Shown: positions 55,162-63,819 of the stretch, one piece after another
Layout of the letters: each line of letters opens with the position of its first letter
Numbering within the stretch: position 1 is the stretch's first letter
From: Dyadobacter sp. CY356
GTDB lineage: Bacteria; Bacteroidota; Bacteroidia; Cytophagales; Spirosomataceae
Reading direction: 5' to 3'
Length of the DNA: 64,000 bases
Assembly (NCBI RefSeq): GCF_021440195.1
Contig: NZ_JAJTSZ010000006.1
Location: 372,001-436,000 of the forward strand
Notes under the pieces: generated by a model
Seen by the model: the letters and a program-made list of their open reading frames with translations, nothing else
What the model was told of the DNA's origin: nothing
Database searches by the model: none
Position numbers and translations under genes: made by a program

Positions 55162-55665
55162 ATGGCAAGCTGGTATTTAGGAAAAATACGTTACCAAAAA
55201 GAAGATGAGGCAGGAAGTCTTAAAACAATTAATGAAGTTTATCTGGTAGACGCGGTGTCCTACACAGAATCAGAAGCAAGGCTTTATCAACAAATCGTAA
55301 CGGGTGCGAGTGATTTCAGTGTTACCAGCATTACGCGTATGCGCCTGGCCGATTTATTTTCTTACGAAGACGGAGAGAAATGGTTCAAGGCAAAAGTGAT
55401 CTATTTTTCTGTGGATGAAAAAAGTGGAAAAGAGAAAAAAGTAGTGAATTATATGCTTGTCAATGCCGATGGGATCGATCAGGCTTTGCAGCGGATCACT
55501 GAAAGTCTGCGCACGATGCTGATTCCTTATGAAACTACGGACATGAATCTAACGCCAATTCTGGATGTTTTTCCTTATACTGCGGAAGAAGAAACAGGAG
55601 AAGAAATCCCTGCAAATATGCGCCCTCTTTCCGAAGTAATGGCGGAAAGAGAAGCGGCACAATAA
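55162..55665 (+). CDS. DUF4494 protein
   Basis: Cytoplasmic protein of 167 residues. It begins MASWYLGKIRYQKED and has EVYLVDAVSYTESEAR, the landmark of DUF4494, a Bacteroidota-specific family of unknown function. No signal peptide or membrane helix; the acidic C-terminus (EEETGEEIPANM) looks disordered. A good promoter lies directly upstream. It is a single gene, convergent with a secreted protein gene across a 13-base gap. Confidence 0.88.
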   Translation: MASWYLGKIRYQKEDEAGSLKTINEVYLVDAVSYTESEARLYQQIVTGASDFSVTSITRMRLADLFSYEDGEKWFKAKVIYFSVDEKSGKEKKVVNYMLVNADGIDQALQRITESLRTMLIPYETTDMNLTPILDVFPYTAEEETGEEIPANMRPLSEVMAEREAAQ

Positions 55666-55672
55666 ATAAAAA

Positions 55673-55740
55673 ATGAGCCTAATTCTCAGCCTTTACTTCC
55701 GCATAACCGCGGGTAACAGCTAAAAAAGGATTAGGCTCAT
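55673..55740. repeat. 11-base inverted repeat spanning the 3' end of a secreted-protein gene
   Basis: ATGAGCCTAAT (55673-55683) and its exact complement (55730-55740) flank 46 bases. The left arm includes the stop codon of the leftward gene; leftward, six T follow. It may form part of a branched terminator, or be chance. Confidence 0.35.
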
Positions 55741-56416
55741 AACTTTTCAGTTTAAGGATCAGCCCCTTGGAATCCAATTCTGTGAGAAGCTGTTTGTTAT
55801 TGAAAATATGCGTGTAATCAAATGATACCGGCAGACTTGCAACGCCGTCGATCAGGTCAAATCCGTATAATGGATTAATGCCGAAAGGTGTTTTGGTCAG
55901 CCACAATTTATCTTTTGCATCGGAAGTCGGGTATGAAAGTTCGTATTCAATACTTTCCATACCAAAGTCTTTACGGGTATTTCCGGTTGGAATGCAATAG
56001 GTACTGAAATCTTCCTTTTGCTGAGCAATTGTTTCTGCATCCGGCTTTAATTCTTCCACCTTTTCGGTCATTTTGAATTTTTTTGCGGATTCGTCAGCGC
56101 CGTAATAAACGTATTTCCCATCCTGAAAAGCAAGAATAAAATCAAAAGCTTTTCCGGTATCTCCAAAACTGTTTTCACGTTTAAAACACATCGTTCCGGT
56201 CACCGGATCAACATAAATCACAATTTCACCTTTTGTTTTCTTTTCTTTATTTTCAAAAGAATAGGTCAAAGCATGACTAAAATAATACTGTCCTTTTTCA
56301 GGTTTCCATTGTGTAGCCCTTTGGTTGGCAACAGTGCTTTTAGGCGTTTGAGCCATTGCGTAACCACCAAAAATAAAAAAGGCGAAAGTCAGATAAACGG
56401 ATATTTTTCCAGGCAT
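55679..56416 (-). CDS. Secreted protein of unknown function
   Basis: Exported protein of 245 residues with a signal peptide ending YAMAQ. The mature protein has alternating strands (EIVIYVDPVTGTMCFKRE, GKYVYYGAD) and resembles DUF4412-type periplasmic proteins, without a firm match. It lies 61 bases downstream of an OmpA-family gene in the same direction and may be cotranscribed, which suggests an envelope role. Two Cys residues could form a disulfide. Confidence 0.7.
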   Translation of the reverse strand: MPGKISVYLTFAFFIFGGYAMAQTPKSTVANQRATQWKPEKGQYYFSHALTYSFENKEKKTKGEIVIYVDPVTGTMCFKRENSFGDTGKAFDFILAFQDGKYVYYGADESAKKFKMTEKVEELKPDAETIAQQKEDFSTYCIPTGNTRKDFGMESIEYELSYPTSDAKDKLWLTKTPFGINPLYGFDLIDGVASLPVSFDYTHIFNNKQLLTELDSKGLILKLKSYEPNPFLAVTRGYAEVKAEN

Positions 56417-56477
56417 AACATAATATTTATAAATACCTGCAAGCTAGAAAGAGCCTATCAAAAAACCATGATTCCTT

Positions 56478-57848
56478 TTACAATTTAATAAATTCAACAC
56501 GGCGGTTATTGGCTTTTCCTTCGGCAGACGTGTTTGGAGAAACGGGAGCAGTTTCACCTTTTCCATCGGTTTCCAGTCTTGATTTATCAATTGCAAAATC
56601 TTTTGAAAGTGCTTCTTTAACCGCTTCTGATCGTTTTTTTGACAAAGCAAGATTTCCGGCATCATCACCATCCGAATCTGTATGGCCAATTACTTTCACT
56701 TTTACGGTTGCATTTTCGCTCAAAACATTGGCAATATCTTTCAATACGCCATACGATTCCGGTTTGATATTGGCTGAATTTACATCGAAAAGAATTCCGG
56801 TTGTCGAGAATTTCCCTTCCGTAATCAGTTTGTTTCGCGTGTCAGGTGCGCCGACGGCAAGTCTGAGATTTGAAATAAAATACCGGTCGGTTTCTACATG
56901 ATATCCCTGATTACTGAAAGCGATAAAATTATAATTGGTGGCAGGATTAAATGCTTTTGGAAGATCCCAGACTTTGTAATCATCCACATATAACCGAAGC
57001 CGCGACTTTTGACGCCAGATCGAAACTTTAACAACATTGTGATCCGGAACATGAAACGCAGGAAAACTTTTTTCGTTTTTCATAATCGACTCGGCGGGAC
57101 CTTCAAAAACATTGAAATTAGCTATTCCCTGCTGACCGCCGGCGTCTTTTGGATGCAGGCCCAACTCCAGGCCTTTTTGTTTGTCACCATCGAACCCTTT
57201 CCAGATTGAAAAACTCTTTGCCGGATTGGCAACCTCGGCAAAAATGGTACGGACTACACCGGAATAAAAACTAAAATCAGAAGTAGTAGCCAGGTTAAAT
57301 TCCAATGTAAAATTCTCAGGAAGTTTGGTTACAAATTCCGGATAAAAAACTCCTTCCGGACCAAGCATTAACCATTTTCCTTCGGTACCGGCAATTGTGA
57401 CTACTTCACCTGCGGAATTTGTATTCCACTTCGCAGGAAAATCGCCAACGGCATCCTGGGAAAAATCTTCAATGGCTACCACTTTTTCGCCTGGAACAAA
57501 ATCAAACTTGCTATATGATTTCAGTGTTGGTTTTGCATTATTGCCAACAGCGACGGATTCTGATTCCGTTGCAGCAGTATTGTCGATTTTATTTGAAGTA
57601 TTTGCAGATTGTTCGATTTTTCCGGCAGATGGCTCTTCTTTTGTTTTCTTATCCTTTTTCTTGAAAAGACCACCAATTCCTTCTTCAACTTTATCGAAAC
57701 CCTTGTCAATGGTTTGATTTACTTTCTGGTTTGCACGATTTTCTGCCTGCCTTTCAGCAACCTTGCCTGGATCAGTGATCCGGATCTGAGCTTTTGTCAT
57801 ATAGGAACAGCAAGTCAGAATCAATAGAAATTGTAGTTTTATATACAT
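56478..57848 (-). CDS. OmpA-family outer-membrane protein
   Basis: Protein of 456 residues: signal peptide ending MTKAQ, a charged Ala/Lys/Gln-rich linker (about 25-100) with likely coiled coil, a LamG-like beta-sandwich region (about 120-330), and a C-terminal OmpA peptidoglycan-binding domain with IGHTDSDGDD and NLALSKKRSEAV. The OmpA domain anchors it to peptidoglycan. The ATG at 57848 begins the signal peptide; a TTG 9 bases upstream is possible. The combination with a concanavalin-like middle domain is not the classic OmpA barrel. Confidence 0.85.
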   Translation of the reverse strand: MYIKLQFLLILTCCSYMTKAQIRITDPGKVAERQAENRANQKVNQTIDKGFDKVEEGIGGLFKKKDKKTKEEPSAGKIEQSANTSNKIDNTAATESESVAVGNNAKPTLKSYSKFDFVPGEKVVAIEDFSQDAVGDFPAKWNTNSAGEVVTIAGTEGKWLMLGPEGVFYPEFVTKLPENFTLEFNLATTSDFSFYSGVVRTIFAEVANPAKSFSIWKGFDGDKQKGLELGLHPKDAGGQQGIANFNVFEGPAESIMKNEKSFPAFHVPDHNVVKVSIWRQKSRLRLYVDDYKVWDLPKAFNPATNYNFIAFSNQGYHVETDRYFISNLRLAVGAPDTRNKLITEGKFSTTGILFDVNSANIKPESYGVLKDIANVLSENATVKVKVIGHTDSDGDDAGNLALSKKRSEAVKEALSKDFAIDKSRLETDGKGETAPVSPNTSAEGKANNRRVEFIKL

Positions 57849-58015
57849 GATTATCAATAGTTTATTTATCTAAACTGAGCCTCATAATTATAAACTTACG
57901 AAATATGTCATTCAGTTTCAGAGATATTGTGTAACCGGTAATGACACATTCCTGAACAATCTGTCGTGTCGATTTCGCAGAAGATCGTAAATTGCGGCGC
58001 ATTAGTTTATATCGC

Positions 58016-58825
58016 ATGATTTTCAATTTCGAAACCAGAACCGTCGTATTACAGGAAGGCCGCAGAATTTATTTTTCCTCCGATTTTCACCTTGGCGTTC
58101 CCACGGTTGAAAAAAGCCGAGACCGGGAAAGAGTGCTTGTGAAGTGGCTGGAATCTATTGAACATGATGCTCAGATCATTTTTCTGGTAGGTGATATTTT
58201 CGATTTCTGGTTTGAATACGGACACGTCGTTCCAAAAGGTTTTGTCCGGTTATTAGGCAAGCTGGCTGAACTTTCAGACCGTGGTATCGAACTTATACTT
58301 TTTACCGGAAATCATGATATGTGGATGTTCGGTTATCTGAAAGAAGAAATTGGCGCGACCATTTTCAGAAATCCTGTAAACTTTGAAATTACCAGTTCTG
58401 ACGGTATAAAAAAATCACTTTTAATTGGACATGGAGACGGACTTGGTCCTGGCGATAAAGTTTATAAAATTCTGAAACAGATTTTTGAAAACTCATTCTT
58501 CCAATGGATCTTCCGGATCGTACATCCGGATATTGGTATGTGGATAGCCTCTCAATGGTCAAAAAGAAGCAGGATTGCCAATATTAAAAAAGGCGAAGAA
58601 GTGTTTGTGAGCGAAGATTACGAGTGGCTGCTTCACTATTGTAAGGATGTTGAAAAAGAACAACATCACGATTACTACATCTTCGGGCACCGGCATCTGG
58701 TACTCGACCTGGCGGTGAATGCTAACAGCCGATATATAAATCTGGGAGAATGGGTTACCAAACAAACCAGACAGGCCTACGCCGCTTATGATGGAGAAAA
58801 AGTAATACTTAAAGAATTTAAATAG
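58016..58825 (+). CDS. lpxH: UDP-2,3-diacylglucosamine diphosphatase (LpxH-like)
   Basis: Calcineurin-like metallophosphoesterase of 269 residues that converts UDP-2,3-diacylglucosamine to lipid X in lipid A synthesis. All phosphoesterase blocks are seen: SDFHLG, GDIFDFW, GNHDMW, GHGDG and GHRH. The insert between about residues 125 and 200 is helical and hydrophobic as in LpxH lids. ATG at 58016 is preferred to a TTG 24 bases upstream. The next gene on the other strand ends 9 bases away. Confidence 0.88.
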   Translation: MIFNFETRTVVLQEGRRIYFSSDFHLGVPTVEKSRDRERVLVKWLESIEHDAQIIFLVGDIFDFWFEYGHVVPKGFVRLLGKLAELSDRGIELILFTGNHDMWMFGYLKEEIGATIFRNPVNFEITSSDGIKKSLLIGHGDGLGPGDKVYKILKQIFENSFFQWIFRIVHPDIGMWIASQWSKRSRIANIKKGEEVFVSEDYEWLLHYCKDVEKEQHHDYYIFGHRHLVLDLAVNANSRYINLGEWVTKQTRQAYAAYDGEKVILKEFK

Positions 58826-58834
58826 ATTTCAGGT

Positions 58835-59587
58835 CTACTTTTTAACTTCCTTTTTAAGCTGATCGAACTGCGTTTTATCATTCATCACATCATATTTATT
58901 GATACTTTCCGGCGGCGTATCATTCAATACCTTTCGCCATTCCTGCTGTTTCAGATCACCGTTTTTGACTGATTTAATAAACTTCGCTATGCGGAACGGA
59001 TCCAGGAAAGGGAAAGTAGTTGCAAAACCTTTACCAGCAGCAGATTCCCGGCCAAACATCAGCTGATCCATTGAATACCGGTAATTCGTTTGCGCATTAT
59101 TGGCCACCTGCTCCGATAATCTTCTGATGTATTGCGGATCCGTACTTTTTGCCAACGCGTCCCGATCTGCCTGATCAGGTAATTTTAAAGCTAAAAATGC
59201 CTTTTTGAATTCCTCCTCACTGCTGTACGGATAAATCTTGACTTCGGATAACATCATTACATCCTCCTGCAAGGAAACAATAGCCGAATAAGTATCTGCA
59301 TTGTAGTTTTTTGGAATAATATGGTACTGCTTTTTATATCCTACGTAACTGTAAACAATACTATCGCCTGGAAAAACAGCGATCGTGAAAGAGCCGTCGC
59401 GATGTGCCAGCGTACCGGTTCCTGCTTTTGGAATGTAAATATAGGCTCCTGGCAAGAGGTCAGTTTTTTTTCCACCTACAACGACACCTGAAAAAATAAT
59501 TGCCTTTTGTTCTCCCTGAGCAAAAACGTTTTGCGCATAAAATAGCACTGCAAAGCACACCCAAAATAGCAAACCCTTATTTTTCAT
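58835..59587 (-). CDS. Secreted protein with carboxypeptidase-regulatory-like domain, copy 1
   Basis: Exported protein of 250 residues with signal peptide ending VFAQ. Residues 30-105 form a CarboxypepD_reg-like beta-sandwich (FSGVVVGGKKTDLLPGAYIY, GTLAHRDGSFTI), the domain that opens TonB-dependent receptors, but no plug or barrel follows. The rest is helical and polar (FKKAFLALKLPDQADRDAL). A close paralogue lies directly upstream. Leftward TAAGTTTG at 59640-59647 may be its -10 element. Function unknown. Confidence 0.82.
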   Translation of the reverse strand: MKNKGLLFWVCFAVLFYAQNVFAQGEQKAIIFSGVVVGGKKTDLLPGAYIYIPKAGTGTLAHRDGSFTIAVFPGDSIVYSYVGYKKQYHIIPKNYNADTYSAIVSLQEDVMMLSEVKIYPYSSEEEFKKAFLALKLPDQADRDALAKSTDPQYIRRLSEQVANNAQTNYRYSMDQLMFGRESAAGKGFATTFPFLDPFRIAKFIKSVKNGDLKQQEWRKVLNDTPPESINKYDVMNDKTQFDQLKKEVKK

Positions 59588-59639
59588 TTGTTATCGGTAT
59601 TTATTTCAGCGCTGGAAATAAATGACCAGACGATCCGGA

Positions 59640-59647
59640 CAAACTTA
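59640..59647 (-). promoter_or_regulatory. Possible -10 element of the first tandem paralogue
   Basis: Leftward TAAGTTTG matches TAnnTTTG, 53 bases before the ATG. No upstream TTG at proper distance. Confidence 0.35.
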
Positions 59648-59680
59648 CAAATTCTACTTAAAAGTAACGATAGGGCACAA

Positions 59681-59709
59681 AAAAATTCAGCCTTTCGGGC
59701 TGAATTTTA
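59681..59709 (-). terminator. Terminator between the two tandem paralogues
   Basis: Leftward, AAAATTCAGCC pairs with GGCTGAATTTT around a short loop, followed by a T run. It separates the upstream copy from the downstream one, so each has its own transcript. Confidence 0.85.
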
Positions 59710-59728
59710 AGATACTTTAACATTTGTA

Positions 59729-60484
59729 TCAGTTGTTATTTTCATCCTTTTTAGGGTTCTCAAATTCTTCGTTTTTCTTGATAACATCCTGTCTGGTAAT
59801 GCTTTCACGAGGCGCGTTATTAAGATCTTTTCTCCATTCCTTTTGTTTCAGATCACCTCTTTTAACCGACTTGATGAAGTTGGCCCAGGCAAATGGGTTC
59901 AGGAATGGAAAGGTTGTGGCAAAACCCTTCCCCGCCGCAGATTCACGACCAAACAGTTGCTGATCCATCGTATAACGATAATTGGTCTGTGCGTTGTTTG
60001 GAACCTGAGCAGCCATCCGGTTGATATAATCAGGATCTGTACTTCGCGCTAAAGCATCCCGGTCTGCCTGATCTGGTAATTTCAAAGCCAGAAATGCTTT
60101 TTTGAAATCCTCTTCGGTAGCATATGGATAAATCTTAACCTCTGAAAGCATGGTTACATCTTCCTGCATCGCTACGATGGCGGAATACGTATCGGCATTA
60201 TAACTTCTAGGTATAACGTGGTATTGCTTTTTGTATCCTACGTAGCTGTAAATAATACTATCGCCAGGAAAAACCGGGATTGTAAAATTACCTCTGCTGT
60301 CTGCCAGTGTTCCTTTACCGGCTTTTGGTATAAAAATATAGGCACCTGGTAAACGATCAGTACTTTTTCCACCAACCACTACCCCGGTAAAAATAATTGC
60401 CTTCTGCTCACCTTGTGCAAAAATCTCCTGCCCACATAACACGCTTGCGAGTATAGCAAAATATATTAGAAATCGTTTTTTCAT
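59729..60484 (-). CDS. Secreted protein with carboxypeptidase-regulatory-like domain, copy 2
   Basis: Exported protein of 251 residues, signal peptide ending IFAQ. It aligns with the gene at 58835-59587 along its whole length without large gaps, with about three quarters of residues the same by eye; identical stretches include SYVGYKKQYH, ALKLPDQADRDAL and GRESAAGKGFATTFPF. The tail diverges (KKNEEFENPKKDENNN). It is a recent tandem duplicate. The conserved C-terminal half suggests a common binding partner in the envelope. Confidence 0.82.
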   Translation of the reverse strand: MKKRFLIYFAILASVLCGQEIFAQGEQKAIIFTGVVVGGKSTDRLPGAYIFIPKAGKGTLADSRGNFTIPVFPGDSIIYSYVGYKKQYHVIPRSYNADTYSAIVAMQEDVTMLSEVKIYPYATEEDFKKAFLALKLPDQADRDALARSTDPDYINRMAAQVPNNAQTNYRYTMDQQLFGRESAAGKGFATTFPFLNPFAWANFIKSVKRGDLKQKEWRKDLNNAPRESITRQDVIKKNEEFENPKKDENNN

Positions 60485-60674
60485 TCTTAAATTTCGTTTT
60501 CCGGCCCCGGAACATCGTTTCCTGCGCCTTTAAGGGTTATAGGTTGATTAAATGACTTTAATATATTATAAAATTACTTCAATATAATCTTCTGTATTTT
60601 TAAAAGAACTGTTCCTTTACTTAAAAACGCCTGATGCTCTGATGCATTGCCTGCGCAGGAAATTAATTGGACGA

Positions 60675-61508
60675 TCAGGAAAACAATTTGAGAAATGTTA
60701 CAATAAATGGTGCTGAAAGCAACAATCCATCAAAACGGTCCAAAAATCCACCATGACCCGGAATACTGTTTCCAGAATCTTTAATTGCTATACTACGCTT
60801 AAATAATGACTCAACCAAATCTCCATAGGTACCAACCACTACGATAATCCCGCCGATACAATACCATTTCCACGGTTCGAAGGTACGGAAATAATGACCG
60901 AGCACAAAAGCAATAAGTGCAGCAAAAGCAGCGCTACCCATGGCCCCTTCCCAGGATTTTTTAGGAGAAATACGTTCAAAAAGTTTCCGTTTCCCGAAAT
61001 TTGTTCCTGCAAAATATCCGCCGATATCAGAAGCCCAAAGCAAAAGCAGACTTCCTAAAACGATCTCGTAGTTGTAAGTCCCTCCACGCATGGCCATTAC
61101 AATGATCAATGAAAATGGCAGTGCTACGTAAATTATCCCTAAAAAAGTAAAACCAATATTTGTAAATGGTTTTAAATCATTCTTTTTATAAAGTTTGATA
61201 AAAAAGATCATCGACAGCAAAGGACTTATCAGGAAGTAATTTTCGAAAGAAACGAGGTCCTGCTCTATAAGGTACGCCAATAACATCATAACTGTGCCAC
61301 AGAAAGTACCATAATATGTTAATGGCTGATTTCCGTCGAGGCCCAGCAGCTTGTAAAATTCGAGTTGTGTGAGCGAGCTGATGGTACAAAAAAGCAATAG
61401 AAAACTCCATTCGCTGTACAGAATACAGCCAAGAATGATTACAAACCCTATTAATCCGGTAATGGTCCGCTGCTGTAAATTACTCAGATTCTGTAAGGGA
61501 GTCTTCAT
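60675..61508 (-). CDS. cdsA: Phosphatidate cytidylyltransferase
   Basis: Integral membrane enzyme of 277 residues making CDP-diacylglycerol from phosphatidate and CTP, the branch point of phospholipid synthesis. The full PROSITE-type signature is present near the C-terminus: SLFKRSIAIKDSGN then HGGFLDRFD. About eight helices. The ATG at 61508 overlaps the DUF2007 gene by 29 bases; a TTG further upstream would overlap more. It is likely cotranscribed with that gene and with the CPBP protease. Confidence 0.95.
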   Translation of the reverse strand: MKTPLQNLSNLQQRTITGLIGFVIILGCILYSEWSFLLLFCTISSLTQLEFYKLLGLDGNQPLTYYGTFCGTVMMLLAYLIEQDLVSFENYFLISPLLSMIFFIKLYKKNDLKPFTNIGFTFLGIIYVALPFSLIIVMAMRGGTYNYEIVLGSLLLLWASDIGGYFAGTNFGKRKLFERISPKKSWEGAMGSAAFAALIAFVLGHYFRTFEPWKWYCIGGIIVVVGTYGDLVESLFKRSIAIKDSGNSIPGHGGFLDRFDGLLLSAPFIVTFLKLFS

Positions 61509-61701
61509 TAGATAGGATGGTTTGCGCCCGAACAAATTCAGTCATAGGAACATGTACTTCAAACTGCCCCAAAATAGGATAAACACTATCCTGCTTGTTG
61601 AGAATGACAGCAGCAATTTCATTTTGTTCCAATATTTCCCTAGCAATTTCCGCCCTTATCATTTGTTTGGTATTGTATACCTTACCCCAATTATCATCCA
61701 T
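61480..61701 (-). CDS. DUF2007 small protein
   Basis: Cytoplasmic protein of 73 residues with the PII-like ferredoxin-fold DUF2007 pattern: KVYNTKQMIRAEIAREILEQ, then AAVILNKQDSVYP, and FEVHVPMTEFVRAQTIL. The family is often called putative signal-transducing proteins, without direct evidence. It overlaps cdsA by 29 bases, suggesting translational coupling, and follows the CPBP gene by 41 bases. Confidence 0.87.
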   Translation of the reverse strand: MDDNWGKVYNTKQMIRAEIAREILEQNEIAAVILNKQDSVYPILGQFEVHVPMTEFVRAQTILSNEDSLTESE

Positions 61702-61742
61702 AAAAATTCGCCCTGCAAATACTGTGTTAATTATCTAAGTTA

Positions 61743-62708
61743 TTATTGATTACCCGTTCTCAAAACCGGCTTTGTACCGCTCTTTTTTCTTATCTCATAT
61801 ATGATACCAATGGTCAAAACTGCTGAGGCTATCATCGCAGCGACAGGCATCACTTCTTTTTCTTCAATATCAATATCAAGCACTTTTATATTCCGGAGAA
61901 ACATCATAACCAGGATAAATCCGTTGTTAATAAAATGAGCCAGTATCGAAATAGAAAGCCTTCCGGACCAGAAATAAAGATATCCAAACAGTGCACCCAA
62001 AATCATGCGTGGCAAAAATCCAAAAAACTGAAAATGGATTGCACTGAAAATGGCAGCTGAAACCCATATCGCCACATGCGGATTTATCCAATGTTGTGCA
62101 AGTTTACGCTGTATAATTCCACGAAACAAGACTTCTTCACCAACAGCCGGAAGAAGTACCACCACAATAAGTGCAATGATCAGCTGACCGACCTGGGTAT
62201 AGCTGGTCATAAAACTGGTCAGCATCGCATTCTGGTCTTCCTTATCCCGCATCCAGTTTTCAATGCCGGACAATGAATCCGGGAATGTCATTTTGGAATT
62301 CAAATCTATAAAAAAGCTATTGACAGGAATAAAAACCAAAACTAATATGCAGACAAGAAACCAGATTGAGGCAACAGGTTTATTCTTAAAATTGAAATCC
62401 TGAAAACCTTTCTTCTCCATGTAAAACCAATACAAAAGCGAAGGAAGAAGATAGGAGAAAAAATGAACTGTTCCCTGCAAAACCATCATTAAAAGCCATC
62501 CATTGGGCACTTTTTCAGGTTCTGCAAAAAGTGTGGTTAACAAACCGGTAATACTATTTGCATCCGAAGATGTTAGCAAAGCAAGGATCACAATTGCCAG
62601 GATATTACCAACAGCCATTCCAATAAGCACGAAACCAACCAAGACCAACAAACCTCCCAACGTACCGGGCACTCGTGTATGTACCAAATTTGAATAACTT
62701 TTTTGCAT
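61743..62708 (-). CDS. CPBP-family intramembrane metalloprotease
   Basis: Membrane protease-like protein of 321 residues with about eight helices in the CAAX-protease/bacteriocin-processing (CPBP, ABI) family. Conserved motif 1 is EEVLFRG (Glu-Glu-x3-Arg), motif 2 is FSAIHFQFFGF (His), and motif 3 is HFINNG (His and Asn). Substrates are unknown in this lineage. It is the first of three leftward genes with DUF2007 and cdsA, which suggests a link to membrane homeostasis (inference). Confidence 0.88.
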   Translation of the reverse strand: MQKSYSNLVHTRVPGTLGGLLVLVGFVLIGMAVGNILAIVILALLTSSDANSITGLLTTLFAEPEKVPNGWLLMMVLQGTVHFFSYLLPSLLYWFYMEKKGFQDFNFKNKPVASIWFLVCILVLVFIPVNSFFIDLNSKMTFPDSLSGIENWMRDKEDQNAMLTSFMTSYTQVGQLIIALIVVVLLPAVGEEVLFRGIIQRKLAQHWINPHVAIWVSAAIFSAIHFQFFGFLPRMILGALFGYLYFWSGRLSISILAHFINNGFILVMMFLRNIKVLDIDIEEKEVMPVAAMIASAVLTIGIIYEIRKKSGTKPVLRTGNQ

Positions 62709-62829
62709 AATTGGTGTAAATTTACAGCTAATTATGAATTTAAAAATATTGAGTGATTGTTGAGCTGTAAGATTAAGTGAATAAAAGACTTATAAAATCT
62801 GTTCCCACAAGCATCTCAAATCTGTGAAA

Positions 62830-63819
62830 ATGATAAAAATCGGCAAAATAGAACTGGGAGATTTCCCGCTGCTGCTTGCTCCCATGGAAGATGTGAGCGA
62901 CCCGCCTTTTCGTGCGGTGTGCAAGGAAAACGGGGCGGATTTGATGTATACCGAATTTGTTTCATCCGAAGGTTTAATTCGTGATGCTGCGAAGAGCGTA
63001 CAAAAACTGGATATTTTTGAATATGAAAGACCGGTTGGTATTCAGCTTTTTGGAAGCGATGTGGAAACGATGGGCGCTTGTTCCGAAATAGCGTCCCGCG
63101 TTAATCCGGACCTGATTGATATTAATTATGGCTGCCCGGTAAAACAGGTTGCCTGCCGTGGAGCCGGTGCTGCATTATTACAGGATATACCAAAAATGGT
63201 GCGCATGACGGACGCTGTTGTGAAATCTACCCATTTGCCAGTGACTGTAAAAACGCGTCTGGGCTGGGATGAAAGTACTAAGAACGTTCAGGAAGTAGCG
63301 GAAAGATTACAGGATATAGGTATTCAGGCGCTTTCAGTCCATGGAAGAACCCGCGTGCAGATGTATAAAGGTGAAGCCGACTGGACTTTGATTGCTAAAA
63401 TAAAAGACAATCCGCGTATTACGATTCCGATTTTCGGAAACGGCGATGTGGATAGTCCGGAAAAAGCACTGGAATATAAAAACCGTTTTGGTGTCGATGG
63501 AATCATGATCGGACGTGCGACGATTGGAAATCCCTGGATTTTTAATGAAATAAAACATTTTGTCAAAACAGGTCATAGACTGGCACCTCCTACCCTTGCG
63601 GAACGTGTGGCCGTTTGCCGCCGCCATCTCGAATTCTCCATTCGCTGGAAAGGTCCGATAGCCGGTGTTTTTGAAATGCGCCGTCATTATACCAATTATT
63701 TCAAAGGGCTGGAAAACTTCAAACCTTTCCGTATGCGCCTTGTCGAGGGCATGTCTTATGAAGAGCTGGATCAGATCCTTAATGAAGTTGTACAGGAATT
63801 CAGTGAAGTATTATGCTAA
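62830..63819 (+). CDS. dusB: tRNA-dihydrouridine synthase DusB
   Basis: FMN-dependent TIM-barrel enzyme of 329 residues that reduces uridine to dihydrouridine in the tRNA D-loop. Landmarks: LAPMEDVSDPPFR, INYGCPVKQVACRGAG (the GCP Cys is the expected catalytic residue), KTRLGWD, HGRTR and GNGDV. The C-terminal helical domain is present. ATG at 62830 is chosen; a GTG 6 bases upstream is equally possible. The last 7 bases overlap the following biotin-carrier gene, so they are probably cotranscribed. Confidence 0.93.
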   Translation: MIKIGKIELGDFPLLLAPMEDVSDPPFRAVCKENGADLMYTEFVSSEGLIRDAAKSVQKLDIFEYERPVGIQLFGSDVETMGACSEIASRVNPDLIDINYGCPVKQVACRGAGAALLQDIPKMVRMTDAVVKSTHLPVTVKTRLGWDESTKNVQEVAERLQDIGIQALSVHGRTRVQMYKGEADWTLIAKIKDNPRITIPIFGNGDVDSPEKALEYKNRFGVDGIMIGRATIGNPWIFNEIKHFVKTGHRLAPPTLAERVAVCRRHLEFSIRWKGPIAGVFEMRRHYTNYFKGLENFKPFRMRLVEGMSYEELDQILNEVVQEFSEVLC

